A stretch of 64,000 nucleotides of DNA from Cryptomeria japonica (GCF_030272615.1 NC_081415.1:367394667-367458666); one strand, 5' to 3'. Shown: positions 48,519 to 59,781, counted from the stretch's first letter. The notes: generated by a model from the sequence alone, not told the origin. Translations and numbers: made by a program.

Positions 48519-48557
48519 GACCAGAAGGTTGCATGTTTGATTCACGTCGGGTTCACA
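48519..48557 (-). promoter_or_regulatory. D primer binding site with extended tRNA-Trp similarity
   Basis: On the plus strand GACCAGAAGGTTGCATGTTT and then GATTCACGTCGGGTTCACA closely follow the 3' half of plant tRNA-Trp(CCA) as I remember it (variable loop, T arm and acceptor strand). The minus strand thus gives a PBS TGTGAACCCGACGTGAATC, four bases after the LTR end GCATCA. One base of the CCA complement is missing. The similarity is about twice as long as a normal 18-nt PBS. Upstream of it no tRNA 5' half is present, so this is not a tRNA gene. Confidence 0.7.
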
Positions 48558-48559
48558 AA

Positions 48560-50020
48560 TGATGCACTGCAAAAAGGATGTTAGGAACACAAGACAAGTA
48601 AAACATTAGTGTTAGTATCAATAAAAAATGAAATATGAAAGAAACTACAATCCTAAGCATGCATATCAAGAGAGATATCAAACATATTATAGAAAGCATA
48701 TGATAATGGAGGAAAGACACTAAGCCCTCCCAAATGCTTTCCAACATGCTCATAGCTGCTCCTCCCTTGTTCCTCTCCTCTCCAAGTTCCACATGAGTGT
48801 AGCCCTCAAATTTTTGCACTACTATGGATGTCTTATGGAGATTCAAGATTTATGAATAATGAAGATAAAAGACTATGCAAATGCAAACAAACTAGATATG
48901 AGAAAATACCTAATTAATCTATATTGATTTTAGCCAAAATAATAAACTAGATATGATTTTTCTCCTAAATGATCTCTCAATTTTACTATAGGTTAGATGC
49001 ATACAAGATTTTTGGATCTGGTTGAAGAAGGAATGGGCTCTATTTATAGGAAAAACAGGGCAATGGATGGTTGAGATTTAGTAATCTCAACAAGGGTCAG
49101 GATTTAAGAGCTTTCAACCCAATCCTAGGATGAAAAATGTCAACATGAGATGGCTTGAGAGGAGAGGGAAGAAGAATTAAATGCTTGAGATGACATGAAG
49201 GTTACCTTAGGAGGTAAGGTTAGGCTTGCGTTGAATGAATAAAGCCTTTATCCAATGAATAATGTCTTTATCCAATGGACAAACTCTTATGCAAGAATTA
49301 ATGGGGATAACCATGGTCAAAGAAATGAATGCTTGAAGAGACCCATGAGTTAGATGGGGGTTAAGTTATAGGGAAATTCTCTAACCATGTGGGTGAGTTG
49401 AGTTAACCATTAATGGTTATGTAAGAGCCATAAGTGGTTTGGAAGACTTTGAGGGTTAACTTGGTGAAGACATAAAGCCTTTAATGCATTTCAAAGACTT
49501 TGAGGCTTTGAGAAGTGACTTCAAGTTGCTTAGGAATGTGACAATAATTAGGAGATGGATTAGGCTAATTAGGAAGGGTTAGAAGAGTCTAGAAAGGGGA
49601 TTAGAAGAGTCTAGAAGGGGATTAGAAGAGCAAGTGGGTTTGGTGGGTGAGAGAAAATAGGCTTTTAACTAAAATAAAATTCATTTATTTCAACTAAATA
49701 GGCACAACTTGCATTTGTAGGAGAATACAAGTGTGGGGGGGGGGGGGGGGTAGTTTAGGGATTTAAATAAATATTTATTTATTTATATAAAGGAAGAAAG
49801 GGGTTAAATTAAACAAATATGTTTTATTCATTTAATTGATTGTAGAGTGTAACTTTATGAATTAATTTAAATAAATTGAATAATTTATTTAGTTAATAGA
49901 AGAAGAGGTTGATGATGAAATTAATTAAATATCAATTTAATTAACTGATGACTGATGGTTAAATAATCAAATAAATAGTAAATATTCATTTAATTAAGTG
50001 GACAAATTTATGTGACTACA
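48560..50020 (-). mobile_element. D 5' LTR
   Basis: 1461 bp, direct repeat of 34798-36220. It differs by point changes, a duplicated AGAAGAGTCTAGAAGGGGATT-like unit near 49600, an extra ATTAATTAAATATCAATTTA-type block near 49920, and a longer G run (49735-49750). Confidence 0.92.
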
Positions 50021-50025
50021 GTTTG

Positions 50026-52629
50026 CAGTCAAGACAAACAAGGGTCGTCTCCTTTCTTAGATATTCAGAGATGAAGTTCTTGAGGTCATAAGGTCATTCA
50101 TTTTCAATATTATCTTGTGATGACACTTTACTTATGGTTGGGTAGTGATTTCACTCTTTGAGACTTATTAACCCAAAATCTATCAATTGCTATATCTCAA
50201 ACACATTAACAAAATCTCTAATTCATTCGAGACACCTAGTTGATCATCTGACTAGTGAAAAATCTAAAATTCTACTTCAACACCACTGTAATTGTCACAC
50301 CTAAGTAGGTTTCATTACTTACAAGTCAAGGCAAAAAAAAAGAAAAATAGAAAAAGTTTTATGCCAAATATTCATCTCAAGGCAAAAGAGCAATGATGTA
50401 TAATTGAAATATCACACATACAAGTGCGACAAAAAGCTTGACTATGGGAACATGCGAGTAACTCCATCAGGGCTATGGACGCGTACTGGAAATCGAGCAA
50501 TATTTGAGAAATTATAATCTATAACCTCATTGGAGCTCTAAAAGCTTGTTGGTAGTGAGGCTCTATTCGGGATGCTTTTGAAGTTAGGATAATCCATGCA
50601 GCTAGTCATATAGGATGCTAAGGATCTTTAGTGGAACAAGAGTAGGAATTAAGTCATTTGCACTCACATGGGCAAAAGAAGATCAAAGTTTCAAGAATAT
50701 ATGGGAAATTTTTTCAAGTCTCCATTTGTAAATCCTAGTCACTAAGTGTGTGGATTTGGATGTTCGAAGGGACCTTAAGGATAAATTGACCGCTTTTCTA
50801 TGAAATGTTTTGTACCTCCATTTCAATTGGTGTATTACGAAGTGCTCAAAAAACATGGTCATCCTTGTTTGAATAGGAAATGCATCTTCATCATGCATAT
50901 TGCATTAACATAGATCATATCAAAAAATTATTGTCTCCATATGAATTTTATAGATCATCACATCATATAGGTCTGCATACTGGGGGCATTATTGAAAAAA
51001 TCTTAAAAATCATAAAATGTCCTGAACAAAATCATAAAAAAAAATAAAAATAAAATAAAAAAATCAAATGCCTTGGTGAAAACCTGGTAAACATGCATCT
51101 TGGTAAAAAAAGAAAAGAAAAGATATTTGCCAAGCAGGTGAAAACCTAGTAAATAGGTGCCTCTTGTACTCAAGTGCTTCTTTGGTCAATGCAAATTTGG
51201 CATTTCCCATTTTCATTCCTGCTTTCCTGCATCTTTGCTTTCTCTTGTGCATAACTTTTAGTCACTTTTGTGACATCCTAGTTCTTTTGGAACCCTCATG
51301 ACTTGAAATTGATCAATTTACTAGTCTTAGGGTAATCAACTGATCAATCTAAATGTCCTAAGTAGTGTAACCAAGTCATCTTTCTATCAATAGTACCAGG
51401 TCATCCACTCTGAGTCAGTCACTTATCTCCAAACTACTGAAGAGTTTTATCACCGAGTAAACAAGCAAAACAAGACTACTGAAAAAAAATCACTAAACTG
51501 TTTGAGATATGATTGAAATTTTCTTTGTGTGTTGTCTTTTAAATTGGTTTTTTATTATTATTCCCTCTGAGTAACTCGAGGAAGTCTATCTTGACTAAGA
51601 GGAGCAAGGATTGGGGGCATAATACTTTTCTTTGTTTTCTTCTTGTAAGAGTGATTTTGATGATCTGGAAACATCTATTAAGTTGGGTGTCTATGATAAG
51701 TGTCTTCACATCAAGGTGAAATCGCCACACATAACTCAACTCTGCTTATTTGTATGCTATAAGGAGGTTGGAGTCATTTCTTTGTCTATTTTGAGGGAAT
51801 TTCTTTAATGTGCAATCCAGATGCATGCGTGATCTGCCCAAGGATATGAACAATAAAAGGGTCATTGCAGACAAGATAATTAATATTGCTTATGAAAAGG
51901 AAGGAACTCTATTTTTTTCCTGTTGTATTTGTAAAACACTCAGTGATGAAAATTAAGCATACTAAATCTAGTGACTAGGTTTAAGTTGCATTCATTCTAA
52001 ATTTTATGCATTTCAATTGATTTTGGCATGATAACAATGATCTCTTTATGTTTGAATGAGAATTTGAAGCAATCATCATTTCTCAGCTAAGTGGTCTCTT
52101 TTTCATCGTCGTTTCTTTCATCGAGTACTTGTGTATTGAGATGTTAGCTACATACATGAGCATCTTATATAGATCCATACATTTCATTATATACTTATTT
52201 GCATTATTTGCATTACTAGTTACTCATTTTCATTATTTATTTGCATGTGAAAAAGAAGAAATAAAAAAAAACATCCATATTCATCTCCATTACATACATC
52301 CATAATGAAAAGATATGCATACATATGGAATAAAGTATATAAATAGACATCTCATAATCAATCAACACAAGTACGATGAAATCAAATCAAGAGCTCGTAT
52401 AAATTGTCATAATCTCAATGTCTAAGAGTACAAATGATATCAACTGTTAAATATAATGTCTCATCGGAGGAAGAATCGTATAGGCTACAAAAATGAGGTA
52501 TATAATAAAATCTAGGAGACATAAAAAATATTTCTCTTTGTCTCTCCCTCATTGTCGGGTGGAGGAGGTGGTTCTTGCTAACCAACGTCCTGTCTGGGTG
52601 CCCTAGCTCCCTCAGATCGAGCCATATAC
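50026..52629 (+). other. A 3' internal region, no gene seen
   Basis: Continuation of element A after D. Short frames only, no RT, integrase or protease text. It contains an A-rich tract at 51029-51063. A direct repeat GGTGAAAACCTGGTAAACATG / GGTGAAAACCTAGTAAATAG lies at about 51074 and 51138. Confidence 0.45.
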
Positions 52630-53979
52630 TAAGAATGTGGAACAACCCACTGTACTACTAGGACCGCTATTCTATAAGCTACAATGTAATAGGTTGCATG
52701 ACTCATCTGATGTAAAACCTCTCACTAAAGAGCATCATACTCTGCTCTCACCTTTGCAAGTTGTTGGTCTCGCTCTGCCAGTTGCATCTGTGCCATTGTC
52801 AACTGTGACTGCAAACCTATCAACCTTGATCTCAAAGACTATACTACATCTGGTACTCCCTGCTCTCTCCCAACTTCTCCCTCTCTTCCTCCCTACTCAT
52901 CTCTCCACTGCCTAACTTGCCTAGAAGCCGCTCTCTCCTCCTCACCTCCAACCTCTTCTATCCCAACCACATAGAAACCCTTGTTGTCCTCTATCAGGAA
53001 TCACAAAACAATCGATCATACCAGCCAAAATGCAAGCTGGAGGGTACTACGCACCATATTTGCTCATCAAATCATCCCATGTAATAGTGTAATCAAGAAT
53101 AGTCTCGTCATGGAATATCCGTCTCAATGCCAAAATGCCTAGTCGTGGAGTAGAATCATAATCAACCTAATCTCTAGCAAATAGAATCCTAAAAAATCCT
53201 ATATATATCCTTTGGCATGATGGTCATCTCTCAAACCGGTAAATGAAAGGTGTTATGCTCCGAATAAAAATGCTTAACTAAAGCAGTCAACATACCGTGA
53301 TTCACACGGATATCAGGCATCTATAATAGGTATCTGAATCCACACAAACCAATATGACCTCTCTCTGCGTTTGATAACTCACAAACAAGCCTCACCGTTG
53401 ATGGAAATGTACACCAAAACTGTATATCTGGAAACTGAATTTGCAGAATTGAACACACCAATCATCAATACATGACCCAATTTGCACTAATAATATGATA
53501 AACATGCTATAGAATCCAAATATACAACATTCAAAATAAAAAATTGTTGTTTACACTCTAAAAAATGCTTGTTATTTTTTATACGAGTTTCCACAGACAA
53601 GTAGAAACTTGTATGAGACAAAATTACATACCGAACGATTAAATAGTCTCATATGACAATTTAATACTCATTGCATGATAAAATGGTCTATCAAGAACAT
53701 TTTTGTATGAAGCAAGGGTGTACATAAAATGACAAACTCTACTTGCTCAAACAAAAAAACACAAAAGGACAGATACTCGTACAAGTAACAGTATAACACC
53801 ACAAGAGAAAATGACAAAAACAACTTTAAATGGATTTTAAAATAAAAAAATTCAACAAAATTTCAAAAATTAAGAAATGCAAAAGCTAAAGATCGATCAC
53901 TTATTGTTGGGTTGTAGTTCTGTGGTCAATTATGATGTCTTTGGCGTTCGAATTGATGCTCCTGAATCGGAATGGCCAT
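52630..53979 (-). pseudogene. A antisense plant mobile domain (PMD) gene, decayed, two exons
   Basis: Exon 1 starts at the ATG at 53979 (MAIPIQEHQFERQRHH, then a TGA) and aligns residue for residue with exon 1 of the E and F genes. The intron runs from about 53900 to 53445 and holds the word array. Exon 2 (about 53443-52630) has the PMD text: MPDIRVNHGMLTALVKHFYS and EHNTFHLPV, then RRIFHDETILDYTITWDDL and PDRGQQGFLCGW, which match the E protein segment by segment, with stops. After the PMD comes a probable coiled coil (LQSQLTMAQMQLAERDQQLA). PMD proteins such as MAIN and MAIL1 of Arabidopsis are nuclear and act in gene expression and transposon silencing. The gene is antisense to element A, between its 3' non-coding part and the PPT. 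Confidence 0.75.
53580..53790 (-). repeat. TCGTACGA-like words in the intron of the A PMD gene
   Basis: ATACGAGTTTCC (53581), CTTGTATGAG (53608), CTCATATGAC (53648), TTTGTATGAA (53703) and CTCGTACAAG (53776) lie inside the inferred intron. They match the words in A's two 5' leaders. Confidence 0.6.
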
Positions 53980-54055
53980 TTTTCTTCGTAGGAGGTTTTT
54001 CAAATTTTTAAAGTTTGAGAGGTAAAAATGAATTGAAAATGACACATTGAACCCC

Positions 54056-54062
54056 TTATATA
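54056..54062 (-). promoter_or_regulatory. TATA box of the A PMD gene
   Basis: TATATAA on the minus strand (GGGCTATATAAGGGG), about 80 bp upstream of the ATG at 53979. E and F have a TATA box at a similar distance. Confidence 0.6.
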
Positions 54063-54677
54063 GCCCAAACCCTAATTTTTAAACTTGCTCTGATGGACGT
54101 AAAACTTGTACCCTAAGCTAAATCTACAGTCCTGCGTCCATTTTCGGGATCAAAATCAAAATCTAACGTCATTTTTCTAGTCAAAATTTCACGACATTGA
54201 CCACTTAGTACTTTCATCCTCAAGTCAATTTTCAAATCATTTTGTGCTCAATTCTAAATCTCAATTTAAATTCTCAAATCAACTCTAATTTTAATCTTCA
54301 ACATCAATCTTCATGCTCAAATAATTATCATTGCTAAAAATTTCCTAAAATCGTTGTACCCTCGCTAAATTTTGATTTCACTCCCGAGGGGGCATACTCA
54401 TTGCATCTTTTCAGTGATCATCATCATCAAAAGTCGATAAATTTTTCAAATCTTTATCTAAAGTCAAGCAAAAATATTTTCAAACAAAGAAAATCAATTA
54501 AACCTCCTTACTAGGGACATCTTAACTAAATCACGTCGTATCAAGTTAAGATTCTATGATGTATAATACAACAATCTCTAGGGGCATATCAATTTTTATC
54601 CTTATCTGAATCAATCTTCAAATTGGTGTTTAATTTCATCACATCAAATCAAGCTGGACATTCTTGCTTTGCTAATC

Positions 54678-54945
54678 GGTTCTTGTTCAATCAAGTTCCG
54701 AATTGGTTTTATCGCTTTTCTCAGTCGATTCTTGTTTAATCAAGTTCGGAATCAGTTTTATCTCTAGCTCAATTGGTTCTTGTTCAATCAAGTTCAGAAT
54801 CAGTTTCTCTCACTTCGCTCAATCTAGTTCAATCAAGATCTAGATCAATGATTGTTTCTTGATCCATCAAGTTCAAGAACGTTATCTTGCTCTTTGTCGA
54901 TTCTTGTTCAATCAAATTTAGGATCGGTATCGCTTTAATCAAATC
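54678..54945. repeat. about five imperfect 45-50 bp tandem repeats before the A 3' LTR
   Basis: Units begin near 54678, 54723, 54774, 54856 and 54897 with GATTCTTGTTCAATCAAGTT and continue with a GGAATCAGTTTTATC-like half. They lie between the PMD promoter and the PPT. Confidence 0.7.
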
Positions 54946-55077
54946 TTTTCAGTTTCATCACTTCAAATCAAGCTGAACATCTTTCTTCTCATCAATTTGT
55001 GATCCAACAAGTTCAAAACTAATATCTATTTGACATCAACTATTCTTTGAACCAATGCGCTGCTCGCACCTTAATTC

Positions 55078-55090
55078 AAAGAGGGACAAA
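55078..55090 (+). promoter_or_regulatory. A polypurine tract
   Basis: AAAGAGGGACAAA directly before the 3' LTR start. The motif is nearly the same as in D, E and F. Confidence 0.85.
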
Positions 55091-56345
55091 TTTAATACCC
55101 TAAAAATGGTCACCTAAACCATGGGCCCCTAATCTTAACAATATCACCAAGGTCCTAACCAAAGACAATTAAATCAACCTTGAACACTTAATTAATTAAT
55201 TCTTCAATCATTTATGTTAGAGGGCAAATAAATCACTCTATATTAATTAAATCATTCCAAGTAAATCATTTTGATCAATTATCCTATTTATTTAATTAAA
55301 TATCCTAGCATATTTAATTAATAAATAAATTTGCCATTTAATCATAAAAAAAGGAATTAATTTACAAAAAGAGATTTATCACAAAAAGAGGAATTAATCT
55401 GCAAAAGAAAGAGTCAAATTGAAAACAAAAGAAAAAAATTAAATTGAGAGAAGAAATTAAACTTAAGATATTTCTTTTTCTAAAATTGAGATAACTTGAA
55501 AATCAGAAAAGCAATTAAATTGAATTAATCATTTTCTCTAAAAATAAAACTTAAAACCTTTTCTTGAGGAAAGAAGTTCAGTTGTATTGAAAATGCTTTT
55601 TCTAGATAAAAATATTGAATAAATTAAAGAAAAGTGCATGGAATCGACTATTTTTATTTCAAGTACATGGAATCAACTAAATTTATCTCCAATGCAGACT
55701 CGAACATATAATATTAATGCATTCAATCAAGCTATAATTGGAATTTATCTCAAGATTAACTTAATCGGATCTCTCAATTATTTCAGCTATCTTAAATGGT
55801 GCATTTTCTTGAGGAATCTCAACCGCTCATTGCTAATTGATCTTGACCGCTGGTCTCTCTTTTGAGTCTCTATAAATTCAGCCTTCATCTCTCATTTAAA
55901 ACACCTTGGAGATTTATTGTTATTATACAGGTTTTGCTCTGGAGTCATTGAAGATATTATACTTTGATATTATTGCATCTTAGTTTAGCTTTTTTCATAT
56001 TTAGTTTAATCATGATTGCTTGAATTTATATAGCTTAATATTCGTTCATATAGCTTATTGTTCATTCATCTAGCTTAATCTTGCATATCTAACTTAATCT
56101 TGCATACATTTACCTTATTCTTGTACTCATATAGATTAAACCCTTCGTCTTGGTGTAGTCTAGTCACTGGTATTGCTTAGGCAATTCTGAGAGAAAGTCT
56201 ATACTCATATATTTTAGAAGGAATTAGGGCAATTTGTTATGGTTTTCATATTCATGATTATATCTATCTAACCATGCATGCAATAACTTAATTGAAGTGT
56301 TGTGTCTTACACCTTGCAAATACTTATCCACTTTTCACACACACA
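55091..56345 (+). mobile_element. A 3' LTR
   Basis: 1255 bp, starts TTTAATACCC (one change from TGTAATACCC) and ends CACACACA before the TSD CCATG. Its TATA box is at 55870-55877. Confidence 0.88.
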
Positions 56346-56350
56346 CCATG

Positions 56351-56795
56351 TATCCATGCTCTCTACGTCTTTCTTTTCATGAGCTCATAGCTTTGCTATT
56401 AGTATTTCATGGATGATGCATTCTTCTCTCTTTTATGTCATCACTTGTGTTCTTGAGATGGTATTTTTCACTTAGAATGATATTAGTTGTTGAGACATTT
56501 TGATTTTGAGGTCTCTTCAACTAGTTGACTTGAGGCCTTGTTCTGGTCTTTAGCTTTTTTTATGTGTGTCTTTTGCCTTTTTGTCTTTGTTTGTATTTGA
56601 TTGTCTTGTTTTGTGTGCCCTTGCATGCATTTGAGTAAGTCAAGATCCTAAGATTGGGGGCTCGGTTCCTCAAAATTAGTGATGTCTTATACTCCTTGTG
56701 ATTTTGCTCCTCATTGCTCCTCTCTTTCATCTCTTTCATTTACTTTACTATGAGTATTCTCATAGACTCATACTCTCGTTAAAGTGGGGGATAAA
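56351..56795 (+). other. G distal interior and polypurine tract
   Basis: No gene. The 3' internal end of G after the A insertion. It ends in the purine tract AAAGTGGGGGATAAA (56781-56795) directly before the G 3' LTR. Confidence 0.65.
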
Positions 56796-57921
56796 TGTAG
56801 CATCATAAATAATCACTAGATCAATTTACACCTCATCTTTACGCCCTGACTTTAGCGTGTCTCCCTCTCATCTCTTATCTGGGTTTGATCAATTCCTTAA
56901 CTCCAATTTTGATTCCATATAAACTTACCAGATAACTCTCTAGAGGGATTTCCTCCTCTCTTGGCCTAAATTTTGGTCCTTGATTGAGGAGGACCAGGGT
57001 GCTAGTGCCTTGGTCCGCCTCAATAGGGCCCATTTTTCAATTGGAGGATGGAAACTATCTCTCTGACAGGAAATGAAATTGGTGGCTCTATATGACCATT
57101 GGAGGTCACCTAATTGGTAAATCAACCTAGGATCTCATATATAAATACATTAATCAATTCATTTCAAATATGTCTCCATATCCAAGAAATAAAGCATTCA
57201 AGCATTCATCATCAAGCATTTTTAAAGGTCTTCAAGGCTACATATTTTGCATTCAACCATTGTGGAGAAAATTGCATCATTCATATGCAAACATGTGTGT
57301 GTGATTGGGGTTTTGTCAAGTTCATACCATTTAATACAACATATGTGATTACATTTAAGAAGCAAAGAATCATTACCAGTCATTACAAATCTGAGGTATA
57401 TCTTTCCATTATTTATTTCAATATTTGCAATATTTCATTCAAGATTAATTCCTAAACAACCTATTTACCTTCTCTAGTGTGTGCAAGAGCATGTATGGAG
57501 TTGCGATCTTCAGAATTGGCTTTATTTACAAATCCCCCTTTGGAGTGTGAAAAGTGCGGAGGACCAGAGTGACCATGATCCTAGTCTTGACAAATTAGGA
57601 GCTCCTTCTGGGAACAAACCTGAATACATTTACATTCCTTAGATCTAGGTTTGTGACTTGATCCGACGACTATAGAACAGTATTTATGCATTTTAACATC
57701 AATTCCAACATCTTTACCCTAATTTAAATATTTTCACAATTCAATTTAAAAGAGAGTATAAAATCTTGATGCAATGAATCCAATAAGAATTCTCAGCCGT
57801 ATCCTTGCGGATTTGAGGCTAGATCTATTGGATTCACTCCTCTTTGATGTATTGGTCCCTAAGTAAAAATTAGTGGTTTTCATATATCTAATTGTGGAAA
57901 CCCTATTTTTTTACCAACACA
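56796..57921 (+). mobile_element. G 3' LTR
   Basis: It starts TGTAGCATCATAAAT and ends ACCAACACA, followed by TSD CTAAT. The TATA box TATAAATA is at 57140-57147. It is homologous throughout to the split 5' LTR. Confidence 0.85.
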
Positions 57922-58173
57922 CTAATTATAGTGAAGTGGAAGAATAAATGAAAAAATATTTAATTAAATAATTTAAATATTATTTAATTAACATGCACGA
58001 AAATAATAAAGAATTAATAATTAAATAATTAAATAATTATTTAATTATTTAATGAAAAGGGAGATTAATGTTATTTTGATTAACTAATAAAAAATATTTA
58101 ATTAATTAATATTTACGAGGAGAATGATGAGAAATGATGGAGAAATGCAATATTCATTTCTTAAGTGTCTACA
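57922..58173 (-). mobile_element. element F 3' LTR, right part (LTR start)
   Basis: On the minus strand the LTR begins TGTAGACACTTAAGAAATG at 58173 with the PPT just before it. It resembles the D/E LTR start in terminus and AT-rich continuation. It is cut at CTAAT by element G; the rest is at about 13594-14306. Confidence 0.65.
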
Positions 58174-58190
58174 TTTTGCCCCTTTTTGAG
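58174..58190 (-). promoter_or_regulatory. F polypurine tract
   Basis: CTCAAAAAGGGGCAAAA on the minus strand, directly before TGTAGACAC, as in D and E. The following 58190-58350 also matches the D and E sequence beside their PPTs, including CCCAAATGGGCC and a GGATGCCCCCTTGAGAGG block. Confidence 0.75.
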
Positions 58191-58467
58191 ACAATCTCTT
58201 TTATGGGATTGTTTCAAAGAAATAGTGATAGCAAGAAAAATTATATTTGCAACCTATCCTAGTGTGCCCAAATGGGCCAAGGATGGATGTGGGATGCCCC
58301 CTTGAGAGGTTGGCTATAAAAGAAAATTTTAGGCAAAACTCTCAAAAAGGATGAATAGGTTAGGTGTAATGGGGTGAAATGAGCGAAAGAGAAAGAAAAA
58401 TTGATTGATGGGGTTAAGGGCTAAGAAAGTAGTGAAAGTCACATGACATTGAGGTGGATCCAGTGAG

Positions 58468-58474
58468 ATATAAG
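58468..58474 (+). promoter_or_regulatory. TATA box of the F PMD gene
   Basis: ATATAAG about 95 bp upstream of the ATG at 58567. The context (TAGGGGTGGGGGTCATTTTG) aligns with the TATA region of the E gene. Confidence 0.5.
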
Positions 58475-58779
58475 TAGGGGTGGGGGTCATTTTGTCTCAT
58501 TTACAATCTCTCAAGTATTCCATCTTAGAGCCTCAAGAGTCATAGTTGTAAGGAGAAATCAACAAGATGGTGGGGATTTCGGTGGTAAATCATCATGAGG
58601 AGTGGTTGCAAATACATAACTAACCAAAGAACTATAGTCCCCCATATATATCCATCCTTGAGGTCCCTAGATCACATCATAGGTGCATTAATTTGGCATC
58701 AAATTTAGGTTGTGGAAAAGCACAATTAGGACTATTTTAGCACAAATACCACATGAAACTAAACAATTACCTCAATTTG

Positions 58780-59010
58780 ATGCAATTGCAAAGAAAATCT
58801 ACACATTTGCAACAAAATTGTGTAATTATTTTTAGGTTGTACAATTGCAAAAATATGCATTTGGTAGGGATATCTATGAAATTGTATATAATTACATAAT
58901 TATAGGATAAAGTTGCACAAATACGATGAAATGACTCAACTGTGTGGGGATACCATGCTATTGTCAAACAATGGTGCAATTGTAGTATAGGTGCACAATT
59001 GTTCATGATG
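58780..59010 (+). repeat. CAATTG-centred words in the intron of the F PMD gene
   Basis: GATGCAATTGCAAA (58782), TTGTGTAATTAT, GTTGTACAATTGCAAA (58837), GTTGCACAAAT, GGTGCAATTGTAG (58972), GGTGCACAATTGTTC (58990) and further degenerate forms occur in about 230 bp. The approximate consensus is TTGCACAATTGC, different from the words of A and E. Confidence 0.5.
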
Positions 59011-59781
59011 TTGTGTGGTTGCTTCAGACTTAAAAAAAATTGTGGTTTTTTATTTGACAACTGATTATTTTTGCATATTTATTGCAGGAGGACCTAGATA
59101 GACTAATATTGAGGCAACGACATCTGTCAACATAGACCTTGCAGGATAAGCTTACTAAGATAGAGCATATGCTATTAGCCCTAGTTGGATTGTGGCACAT
59201 GACATTCACGCTTGGGATTAGGGATAATATCAATATGATTATAATTTTTTTGTAGGAGCGACATAGTGAGCATAACTCATTTCATCTACGTACTAGTTAG
59301 ATTTAATGACTCTCGAGGATGTGTGGAGGATTATATGCATCCCCATTCATGGTGAGAGAGTGATGTATGACATGGATAGTGGTGAGAGTTATTTGAGATA
59401 GTTATTACTTATAGATGACTTGGGGATGTCATATGGAGAGATTTATTTTGGTCAAGTGATGGTGAGGCTTGATGTGCTACCATTTGTGCTAGTAGGCATC
59501 ATAGGAGGTATGGTACTTCTTGATAGGAGATCAAGTGGAATCTCAATTAGATGAGGATGGGTACAAGAGAGGATGGTTTCAAATGGGGTTGTTTTTTATA
59601 AAGGCCTTTCATACTAGCACATTTCTATTAGGATATGCATTGGGCTATCTATAGTGGGGGAGGGAATCTTGGATTGTGGTGTTACCTCACTTCACATTTG
59701 GGCATGTGTGAGCATATAATTGTCACTAGACCATTTTTTCATAGAGTGTAGGGATAAGGTCCTCCATATGTATATACATAT

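Larger units (their letters stand above)
34798..50020 (-). mobile_element. element D: Ty3/gypsy Tat-lineage retrotransposon, 15.2 kb
   Basis: LTRs at 34798-36220 and 48560-50020 are flanked by the exact TSD GTTTG (34793-34797 and 50021-50025). On the minus strand the order is 5' LTR, PBS with long tRNA-Trp similarity, AGCGCT word array, long leader, gag, protease with G-patch-like segment, RT, RNase H, second (archaeal-type) RNase H, integrase, 3' non-coding region, PPT, 3' LTR. RT and the second RNase H place it in the Tat lineage. It inserted into element A after A's gag. Stops in every gene make it inactive. Confidence 0.92.
25457..56345 (+). mobile_element. element A: Tat-like non-autonomous LTR retrotransposon with an extra internal LTR and antisense PMD gene
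   Basis: The 5' LTR (25457-26709) and 3' LTR (55091-56345) are flanked by the exact TSD CCATG (25452-25456 and 56346-56350). The order on the plus strand is LTR, PBS TGGCGCCCACCGTGGGGC, word-array leader, partial gag, an extra LTR of the same family with its own PBS, a second leader, gag C-terminal part, [element D inserted], 3' non-coding, antisense PMD relic, tandem repeats, PPT, LTR. No RT, integrase or protease is visible in A itself. Without D it is about 15.7 kb. Confidence 0.85.
14307..57921 (+). mobile_element. element G: LTR retrotransposon carrying nested elements
   Basis: The 5' LTR begins at 14307 (TATAGCATCG, decayed from TGTAGCATC) and the 3' LTR ends at 57921. The 5-bp TSD CTAAT is exact at 14302-14306 and 57922-57926. 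A PBS follows the 5' LTR at 22114 and a PPT precedes the 3' LTR at 56781-56795. Element C sits in the 5' LTR and element A in the interior. Removing both leaves an internal region of only about 3.8 kb (22111-25451 plus 56351-56795), with gag-like remnants and no recognisable pol, so G is non-autonomous or internally deleted. Confidence 0.8.

Noticed and set aside
48519-48557. tRNA-Trp gene
   Set aside because: Only the 3' half of a tRNA is present, directly beside an LTR at the expected PBS position.
55091-56345. 3' LTR of A as a hybrid with the extra LTR by LTR-LTR crossover
   Set aside because: Its first 200 bp match the 5' LTR rather than the extra LTR, so a crossover there is not supported by what I can see.
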